64,000 nt of DNA from positions 1 to 64,000 of the forward strand of contig JAPEVC010000086.1 of assembly GCA_027946555.1 (NCBI GenBank), given 5' to 3'. The notes below the pieces were generated by a model that searched no databases, was not told the DNA's origin, and saw only the letters and a program-made list of their open reading frames with translations. Made by a program: the position numbers and the translations under genes. Shown piece by piece: positions 56,501 through 64,000 of the stretch. This stretch comes from Gnomoniopsis sp. IMI 355080 (lineage: Eukaryota > Ascomycota > Sordariomycetes > Diaporthales > Gnomoniaceae). How positions within the stretch are numbered: the stretch's first letter is position 1; every line of letters begins with the position of its first letter.

Positions 56501-58411
56501 TTGGATCTCAAATGCTGTCTCTGACTTTCGGCGTAGTTGCGAATACAATCACCTATGAAAAGCTTAGATGTATCGTAATTCTTTTCCTGGTGGAACAAGA
56601 CCTATCGGACGTCATCAGGTGCTTTGCAAGAGCTACCATGTATGTGACTTTTTGCATTGTGATACAGCCACAATTGCTTCTTGGCTGGCATGTTCCTCGG
56701 CTATGTTCAGGAGAAACGCCCAAAAAGGGGTAATACTTTTTCACTGAGAACTTTCAGCCTAATTATCCGTCCAGTTGTGACACGCTTTGCTTAAGCGAGT
56801 GCAAGGCACCGCGCCCTGACATCAAATCGATGTCGCAGGCAGGCAGCGGCAGGCCAACAGCGCGGCTACTCGCAGAAAACAGTCCGCCGGCTTCAATTGT
56901 GCAGCTTCAACTAGGTCAGGGGCCCCTCTCGACAATGGCTTGTAGGCCCGGCCCTACCGGCAGCCGGGCAGAATTTCCTGTGATAGTAACATCAGGACTG
57001 GGAAAGTTTTGTGTCCACATGTTCAAGGTATGCATGCCCAATCGGCGAATGACAGCGTCTCTTGACAAGCATGGAAGCTGGCTGGCTGGCTTTCGGTAGA
57101 GGGCCACGGTGAGATCATGCCGCGCCTATTATCTGATCTTTTTCGGTATACGTCTGCCCACTGAAAAACAGATCACTGCATTATCGCGTGGATCCCTGAC
57201 AGTATTTCAATTTGGAAGCTAGTTTCCGGATCTGCGCAATTTGGATCAGGTCTTGCCGAGCCCAAGTGTCTAGCTTGATGGGACATACCGAGGCTCTGCG
57301 TCGACCGCCGCAGAGTCTCCAATGGGCGACGAGAAAGGACATTAGCACACTGCCAACATTAACCGGGAGGCTGAGCAGTTTCGTAGGGCAAACCCAGCCT
57401 GTCAACAACTCACCAGACTTCTTATATTGCAAACCTGTAGTACGAAACAAAGAGCCCCAATAGAGGGTTAAGACGAGCCTTTGAAGCTGGAGTGTACTGA
57501 CCAGGTGTACGTCCGAGTCTTTCTGCCGAGCACGTTGAACGTGGAAGCATCTGTCGCTATGTCAAGCCGACTTCGACGTCATGATTGGCACGCACTTCGC
57601 TTGTTTCCAGATACGCTCGCAGGACAACGCAAATTGCTTGTTTCAGAACGGGAGACTGACCAAACTCATTATAACGGTGCTCCTGAGGCAGGCAATATGG
57701 CAATCCCGACTGAAACGCTGCCCCTCACTAACAAGTTGAGGCCAACATGGGATGAACACAGAATTTTCAGACGCTCAGGTGGGTCATCATAAAATAGGCG
57801 CATATGATCCTGTAACCTCATAACATCTGATCGGAGCTACGGTTGATTGCACACGCGTTGGCGAAGCAAAGCAAGCCATGGCAGGTATGGCACACGCAGG
57901 CACATTTCTGCACGGGCTCCCAAAGTCGCTCTCTGAGTGTGCAGAAGAGCGAGATCGCACTGGATGGAAACTTTCTTGATTCCTCTGTATAAGCGACGGT
58001 TTTAGGGTTGCAGTGCCTGCTAGGATCTGCGGGCCGTGAGGATTGCATCCGGTGGCCCTACCTCAAGTGATCAGCGGCCCGAAGAGTGTAGTACACATCG
58101 CATTAGCGACTTGTCGTGACTGCCCACAGTTCTTAGCTACTGGCTTACACCAGGACCTGACCAGGGACTCGTCAAATTGATGGATGCCTTCGTCTCGCCA
58201 GCTCGAACTAGCTGAGTCCTAGTCTGACAGTCATGGCATACCATGTAGGCGGCATCGAACAAAGATTTCCCTGACCTTGTTCGCAATGCAGCAGCGACGC
58301 GTGTTGGGCCCCCTGGCTGTGATGTGGCTGGACACCGGCATAAAGGGGCGAGGTAAAGCTCGATCAAGCGCCAATGGTGTTGATTTGGGTAGGCGGTGCC
58401 GCCACCGTAGC
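53552..58411. other. 4.9-kb gene-poor region upstream of the Zn2Cys6 gene
   Basis: No supported gene on either strand. Open frames stay below about 125 codons and overlap on opposite strands. Short tandem units are visible: GCTGGCTGGCTGGCT at about 54832 and 57075, and GGGTGCCACG twice at about 54915. Part of it probably serves as the upstream region and 5' UTR of the regulator, which is inference. Confidence 0.45.
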
Positions 58412-60282
58412 TCATAGGCGAAGCACTTGTGCTCTGCTCGTCATACCGTCAAAAATGCAGGTATTATCCACAGGTATATACTGCTTCGTGATGACCTTGA
58501 TCATCTCTTGCGCCACCATTCCACCAGTCAAGGCGGACGTGTTGTGGAGCTCTCCGCCACCAGCACGTGCGATTTCCTTGGAAGCCTGAACGACTCGCTC
58601 GTTTCGCACAGCATCTGGGGCCATATTCCCGATCGTCTTCAGAATTTCCTCGGACGATACTTTAGGGTTGTGTGACGTCGCAGAGAGAACGAGGTAGACG
58701 GGAATCAACGAGAGAGGCATCATGGCCATCTCGGCAGTTTCGTCGTTGGCTAATTCCGCCTCTGTGATGGATGTTTATTACGTCAGTCTCGCCCTTCCCA
58801 TATGAACATCGGAGGAGCAATCCGCATCAAAGGCATGAGGTGGCTCACCCGTGATCTTTGCCAAATGATCAGCATCTTCGCTGCCAGCGTTGATGAGCTT
58901 GACGAACGCAGCATTCTTGCAAAATAGCGCTACCTCCTCAGGATCGACGTTCTCGCCACCTGGGGATTGCTTGACTGTCTCGAGAACTTCGGCAAAGTCT
59001 TTGCGAGCCTTTGTCTTGTAGATGCTCTGCAGCTGGATGTACACCTTGGACTGCGCCTTCATGTCGGGCACGTTCCCTGGCAGTGGCAAATTGCCGTGCT
59101 TTCTGTAAAAGGCCTCAATGGCGTCGGCGATGATCCAGAAGCTCGCCTTCTGCCCAGTCTGGTGAATTGCATTAGCGTCCCCGCGCTGACATTGGTTTGA
59201 CCAGAGAACATCGCAGGCTTACCGAAACCTCGTGGCGATAGTCGAAGACCTCTTTGAGACTTGAGGGTAGTCGGGCTGGCACTACTGTCTTGACCACGGC
59301 TGCAACGGCTTCGTCAAAGTTCTCCTCGCCACCCTCTGGGTTGTCTGTCCTTGCACCAGCCGCGACCATCTTTCTAAATTGCGTTTTCTCGGAGTAAGTC
59401 GTGGGATAGTTCCCGTGAGTCTCCTTCCATTTCTCCAGAAAGTGCAGCAAAATGACTAGGTATGGTATGTGACCGTGATCATGGTTGTCCATGGTATCAA
59501 TTTCCTTCGTCATCTCTCTCGAAAACTCTTGCAGTTCCGGCCATGGTGACAGTAGACGGAGGTCGGTTGTGGCTGTCTCATCGGGATGAGTGTCCACCAC
59601 GGGAAATGAACCTGGCAGGCTGATGCGGAAGTACGAGTACAGGCCTACCGAATGAACTGCAAACAACGGCGTGAGGTGTTGGGTACCGTAGTCTTGCAGT
59701 ATCTTCAGATGGTCTGGATCAATAGGGAAAGTGTGAAGGATCACGGTGAAAACCGGGACCTGTGAGAGAATTTGGGCCAAGTCCAAAGGCTCCTGGCTCA
59801 GCTCAGTCAGAACACTTCTCCTTTTTTGCCATGTGTTTGCATCGAAAACATAGCATGATACGCACATGGGTTTTTGGGAACCAGTCTCCCTGAACTTCCG
59901 GATTGAGTTCGAGGAGTAGCTCTGTGCACGATTGTGCCCTTGACTTGCCCAGAGAGTCTTCGTCCAGGAAAAAGTTGACCCCCAAGTCCGCCTCATCGAC
60001 TACGGCATCGTCGATGATGGTAAATTTACCAATACCTAACAGCATGTTAATAAGCGATAGTCAAGGCAAACTGTAGGACGTTGTCTTACCAGGCAGGACG
60101 AGGTTCTTCAGAGTCTCAACGCCCACAGTCCCAGTTCCCGTATTGAAGAGGAGGATGTTTGCGGATTCCAATGCTGCCTGACCGCTCGCAGCCCAAAGGC
60201 GAAGCTGGCGGTCGTACTTCTTCTCCTTCTCCGAAGGCCCTTTGAGGACGGGTGGCGTTTGGGTTGCCACGATCTCCGTCAT
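58412..60282 (-). pseudogene. ula1: NEDD8-activating enzyme E1 regulatory subunit, with +1 frameshift
   Basis: Regulatory half (APPBP1/Ula1) of the heterodimeric E1 that activates NEDD8 for cullin modification. Exons 60282-60090, 60035-59866, 59792-59223, 59159-58849 and 58761-58412 would give about 530 residues. Evidence: EKKYDRQLRLWAASGQAALE, the GTGTVGVETLKNLVLPG nucleotide loop, FTIIDDAVVDEADLGVNFF, ASFWIIADAIEAFYR joined to HGNLPLPGNVPDMKAQS, LFCKNAAFVKLI, and a C-terminal GGMVAQEMIKVIT. Within exon 4 the frame shifts by one base at a run of four A (minus strand, 59100-59103). Both sides match the family and no intron can bridge it, since no GT lies between the acceptor and the run. The cause may be a sequencing error or a real lesion; the rest of the gene looks intact, so error is quite possible. 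Confidence 0.82.
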
Positions 60283-60699
60283 CTTGAGGTTGTGGTGAAG
60301 CCTGCCGCTTGTGTGTGTAATGGAAAGAACGGCCGCAATGTCCGCAGCGACAAGTACCCCTCAGGCAATCTCCACCACGCCTTCCGTTTGATTTGAAAGA
60401 AATCGTGGTTGCTTCACGTTGTCTCACACAGACACAAGATGCAGTCAACTTGGCATTGTCCCAAGCTTCAGACACAGACCGCTGAGAGCCTCGTCAGTCA
60501 GCCACGGAGGGGAAGTGGGGCCGGTTGACTTCCAGGCTCCTAGGCTCCTTCCGCGACCGCTATGAAGTGTATTATGTAAGCCTCTACTTCAGTTGCCTAC
60601 CAAGTACCGACTTCCCAACTTCAACCTCTACTCATCTACAACTACTGCAATGGTCCCTTTGGGACATGTCAAAAGTTTCCATGACAATTGCACCAACAG
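60283..60699. promoter_or_regulatory. Shared promoter between ula1 and the RING gene
   Basis: The 417 nt between two divergent ATGs must contain both core promoters. Pyrimidine-rich tracts (for example CTTCAACCTCTACTC near 60620) lie on the RING-gene side. No TATA box is evident. Confidence 0.55.
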
Positions 60700-62039
60700 A
60701 TGGAGCACGCACTCAAGTGCAATGACACGAAGTGCCGGGCTGAGCTGCGCGGGCAGGCCCTGGTGACAACCTGCAGGTAAGTCTTAGGTATTCATCAACA
60801 GTATTGAGTATTGTTCTGACATTTTCAATCAAGTCATATATTCTGCGTCGACTGTGGTCATCGCACTGGTCTCACTGATGCCTCTCGCGACCAGCGTGTT
60901 TGCCCGGCTTGCCAGACACACCTGCCGAGACCCGACGACGCCACTCTCGCCAACCTGAATCCAAGTGAGGACTATAAAACGAGCGTCCTCAGCGGACTGA
61001 GTCCAGAGGCCATCATGGAGTGTGCAGGACGTGGCTTGAGCTTTTGGTCCTACCAAATGGTACAGGATCTGTTCGTTACTTTACTTCCGGCTATGATGGG
61101 AATTCGACTGGAAACCACACTGATTAACATGGTCTCTCAGGACCTGGGAGAGCCACCGTTGCCGAGTCTTGACTAGCCGATACAATGAGTTGAACACTAC
61201 TCTTGATAGCGTCATCAATGATGCAAACGCCCAGATAACAGCCCTTCACAACAAAGCAGCCAGTACGTCTCACCTTTTTGCTCCTAGGCGACCAAAACCA
61301 GGACTGACCGGGTCTAGGCATGGCTTTGGATCAGGAAACGCTCCGCAGAAAGCATGAAGAGCTTTCTACCGCATACAAGGAAAAGAATCGAAAGCTGCTG
61401 CAGATGCAAGAGCTCTACGACAAGCTCAAGCGCAAGGCAATGCTTGGCCACATACAGGACGTCGCGTCAGATGCGGTCGACACAACACTACATGGCGGTA
61501 CAGCAATGGCAACACATCCTTTGGAGCGTGCTGAGCACCAAGTAAGTTATGAGCAACAATTCGGAACACCATATGTCGCGGCTCGCTATGTCGACAGACT
61601 CGGCCCAACAGCTACGATGCCCCACCAACCACACACGGAACCGTCCAACATTCGAAATGCTGCCTGGGCAAGTGCAGCACTCCCACGTGGTACGTATAAG
61701 TTTCGACCAGAGGGATGAATGAGCTCATCTGAATCACTCACAGCCGACGTTCCATCCACACCTTCAACTCATCGGCAGCGACTGGGCGAAGGCAGTACTG
61801 GGCTCTCTGCGGTCCCAGGTCTTGTGGCTGGAACACCAGTAGGATTATGCGGTGAGGGGCGCATGAGAAAACCTCTTGGTGATATTCAGCATAACCATAG
61901 GCCCAATGTGGACAACTTCGCCAGAGCCGGGCTGAGCTCCCACCTAAAGACTGGCCAAGGGCGAGACGTGACAAGCACTGGCTTAGTGTCTGTAGCGCGG
62001 CCGAGAGGTAGACCATTGCCTCCTCAGCGCAAGTTTTGA
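60700..62039 (+). CDS. RING-type E3 ligase of the Zip3/Hei10 (CCNB1IP1) type
   Basis: Predicted SUMO/ubiquitin E3 ligase related to Hei10/Zip3, proteins that mark meiotic crossover sites and ensure crossover formation. Five exons, 60700-60776, 60834-61070, 61141-61262, 61318-61689 and 61744-62039, give 367 residues. The RING runs from residue 7 to about 57: CNDTKC, then TCSHIFCVDC and RVCPACQTHL. Next come SEDYKTSVLSGLSPEAIME and a coiled coil (YNELNTTLDSVINDANAQIT, then LDQETLRRKHEELSTAYKEK and LLQMQELYDKLKRKA), which is the standard Hei10 architecture. The tail is Pro/Gly/Arg-rich and disordered. Exon 2 was ended at a GTTCGT donor because it keeps phase and the expected spacing between YQ and the coiled coil. 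Confidence 0.85.
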
Positions 62040-62608
62040 AAGGCTTTACTGACAGCGGTCAAGTAGCACAACGTCCCGGCGTACCACTCTTCGGTGCAGA
62101 CCCAAAAATGTAGGCGTAGTATGGACTGGTATCAGTGCAGCATCGCAAATGTCCGCATGGAATTCTTGCGAGACAGCTATCAATCTTGCTATACTCCGAC
62201 AAACATGTCAATTAAGGGGCCAAGTTTGGAGGTATTGTTCGTTCTCCTTTTGTCCTTGGGGTTACAGGAACTAGATTTCTAGAGACTCGGTTGAGGCTTC
62301 TTTGTCCCAACAGACCTGTTCTTACAACAAGACCTCTCAAGTTTTGACAATGCCTATTGTGACGGTTTCCAGGCCGTCAAAGGCATTGTGGTTAGCAGTA
62401 ATTCTGCCTCGGACATGCATGATATATCTTTCTGGTTGACACGTACTCATCCTGAATGATGTCGCACACTTTCCTCCAAAAACTCAAACCACAAGCCACT
62501 CCCTAGCTGGCCTAGGAACAACCACCCCACTCACTTCATCTTGTCCTGTGATCTGTAGCAACTTCTGCTGTTGAAAATCAGAACAGAACATTGCCGCCAT
62601 CTCGAAGA
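62040..62608. other. Intergenic region
   Basis: About 570 nt between two co-oriented genes. It holds the 3' UTR of the RING gene and the promoter of the next gene. No feature was recognised. Confidence 0.5.
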
Positions 62609-63994
62609 ATGGCTTTCAACGACGCCATCAAGTCTTCGAGCGAGCCCTCGTCTTTGATTGGACGGGCTGCTGTAGGCGCTGCTGTATCATCGACCGCGGG
62701 AAAGACCATGCCGGCCGTGTTCGCGAGTATCTACTATTCGAAGGCGGATCGCAGCCCGCAAAAGCTCAAGAAGAAATACCCGATTCCAAATTTGACGGCT
62801 TCACTCTCGGGGCCGCCGCAAAGGCAACGAGAGGCTGCGCCAACGCCATACAGAGTGTTTCCCCATAAGCCTAATTCGTCCGCACAGGAGAAATCCATTC
62901 CTACAGAGCAGCAGAAAGAATTGGTAGTCCATAACACGGTATTTGAGCTGGATGCACATCCGGCCTACAGCTCATCTTCGCACCCTTTTGGTTCACAGAT
63001 GCAGAGACCAAGGCAGGTGCGCCATGGTTCCAACATCTCTACTGTTCAAGCTGAGCTTCCTGACAGTATGAAACTTAGGCGCCCAAATGGTAGCAGCGCT
63101 CTTCCGCGGCCAGTTTGTGGGCGGCTACAGCTCTCTTCCTCATCTCCCTCCACAAAGGTTCATTTTAGCCCACTCCACTCTAAGGCGCCCCTGGCTATGG
63201 CTGGGGCCACGGGGTCTGTAAGACGTGCACGCAATATCCAGCGGATCATGGGAAAGAAGTATGTAACGAGGCTCAGCCGGATGTCCATTCTCCCCGCGCT
63301 TTCCGAATTGCCCGACGAGGAGCAGTCACCTACCCTCCTCGTTACCCCAAGAACGACTGCTTTGCCACTCCCCCCTCCTAGACCGGTTGCTCCTGTAAAT
63401 GTGCCAGATGTTCAGCGTAGTCAAAGCCAACAGCTCAAGGCGCGCAATTCCCTTGCCGAGTTTGCTGATAAGCTGATAGTTGAAAAGGCCCAGATGTCTT
63501 TACAGCTTCGAGATGCTGTCTCCCACAGCGTCATCTTTGCCAACCAGCTTGAGCAGCAGAAGCAAGACACCCTCGCCTTGAAGGAGTCCCTCCAAGCCTT
63601 GTGGTCATTGGCACAGCCCGGCAGCACCTTGAAGACCGTCCAAATCTGCGAGCAAGTAAAGCTCCTCGCCGCCGTCTCCGGATGTCAAATCCCGAACGTT
63701 ACGAAGACTATTCCAGAAAGCGCCGTCCTAGAGCAAAAGCTGATTCAACAGTCGCAGCAAGTTGTATGCTACAAGAGCAATGACGCTGCTTCGCGGCAGC
63801 TGGCGAATTCGCTTGTCCACGAAAATAAGCACATGAAGTCGCGGCTCGATAAGGTCGAAGCAGAGCGTCTACGTTTGCAGGCAAGCTTACATGCGGCTGA
63901 GGTCAAATTGGAGCGGATTGAGCGTTCACTGTACGTTTACCCATCCTCAGCGCAGGAGATTCTTTCGGGTACTGCTGCTTCGCTAAGCAGATAG
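62609..63994 (+). CDS. Uncharacterised protein with C-terminal coiled coil
   Basis: Function not recognised. Single open frame of 461 residues, starting at the first ATG (MAFNDAIKSS). Residues 1 to about 270 are Ser/Pro/Arg-rich and probably disordered, with a basic patch (GSVRRARNIQRIMGKKYVTR, about residue 210). A Pro-rich stretch (LPLPPPRPVAPV) precedes two predicted coiled-coil segments: SLAEFADKLIVEKAQMSLQL to LKESLQALWSLA (about 285-340), and VLEQKLIQQSQQVV to LEQ/Arg-rich heptads near the end (about 380-450). No enzyme motif or membrane segment is present. The frame closes 6 nt before the window edge, so no exon appears to be missing, though a 3' intron cannot be excluded. Confidence 0.75.
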   Translation: MAFNDAIKSSSEPSSLIGRAAVGAAVSSTAGKTMPAVFASIYYSKADRSPQKLKKKYPIPNLTASLSGPPQRQREAAPTPYRVFPHKPNSSAQEKSIPTEQQKELVVHNTVFELDAHPAYSSSSHPFGSQMQRPRQVRHGSNISTVQAELPDSMKLRRPNGSSALPRPVCGRLQLSSSSPSTKVHFSPLHSKAPLAMAGATGSVRRARNIQRIMGKKYVTRLSRMSILPALSELPDEEQSPTLLVTPRTTALPLPPPRPVAPVNVPDVQRSQSQQLKARNSLAEFADKLIVEKAQMSLQLRDAVSHSVIFANQLEQQKQDTLALKESLQALWSLAQPGSTLKTVQICEQVKLLAAVSGCQIPNVTKTIPESAVLEQKLIQQSQQVVCYKSNDAASRQLANSLVHENKHMKSRLDKVEAERLRLQASLHAAEVKLERIERSLYVYPSSAQEILSGTAASLSR

Positions 63995-64000
63995 CAATCG

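Noticed and set aside
1..64000. CRISPR arrays, phage or bacterial operons
   Set aside because: No regularly spaced repeats and a clear intron-rich eukaryotic gene structure throughout.

Overview
The window is nuclear DNA of a filamentous ascomycete (Pezizomycotina). Almost every multi-exon gene carries short introns of about 45-210 nt with GTAAGT/GTGAGT-like donors, CTAAC/CTGAC-like branch sites and CAG/TAG acceptors. The gene families (GT69 mannosyltransferase, HET proteins, Zn2Cys6 regulator, OPT and MFS transporters, a HPPK-DHPS fusion) are typical of the group. A Sordariomycete is my best guess, but this is inference. There is no bacterial, plasmid or viral backbone.

Layout. 1-20 kb is dense housekeeping: an importin of the Mtr10 type (minus strand, its C-terminus beyond the left edge), the spliceosomal SmE protein, 5-formyltetrahydrofolate cyclo-ligase, a large OPT transporter, a GNAT acetyltransferase, a GT69 mannosyltransferase, an ABCF ATPase, a diacylglycerol/sphingosine-kinase-like protein and the tRNA dimethyltransferase Trm1. 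20-31 kb is accessory: a small secreted protein, a HET gene interrupted by one in-frame stop and flanked by two diverged copies of a repeat, an AT-rich island with inverted repeats, a Cys-rich probable GPI protein, a fucose-permease-like sugar transporter, and about 2 kb of apparently non-coding DNA. 31-39 kb is housekeeping again: a BTB-bromodomain protein, a HPPK-DHPS folate enzyme, a nitronate monooxygenase and a short-chain dehydrogenase. 40-46 kb has a second, intact HET gene with a large disordered insertion, convergent with a DHA2-type drug transporter. 46-58 kb is nearly empty and holds one Zn2Cys6 regulator with about 5 kb of gene-free DNA on each side. 58-64 kb has the regulatory subunit of the NEDD8-activating enzyme (with an apparent +1 frameshift), head to head with a Zip3/Hei10-type RING protein, then an unidentified coiled-coil protein.

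Functional links. Two folate enzymes (FTHF cyclo-ligase and HPPK-DHPS) are present but about 30 kb apart. Mtr10, SmE and Trm1 all serve RNA metabolism or nuclear transport. The NEDD8 E1 subunit and the RING protein share a promoter of about 0.4 kb. I see no convincing secondary-metabolite cluster. The most interesting points are the broken HET gene and its flanking repeats, the frameshift in the NEDD8 E1 gene, the open frame past the stop of the BTB-bromodomain gene, the two HET paralogues of very different build, and the micro-exons of the nitronate monooxygenase gene. Exon boundaries were derived by eye from splice motifs, phase and recognisable protein families; no search was run.
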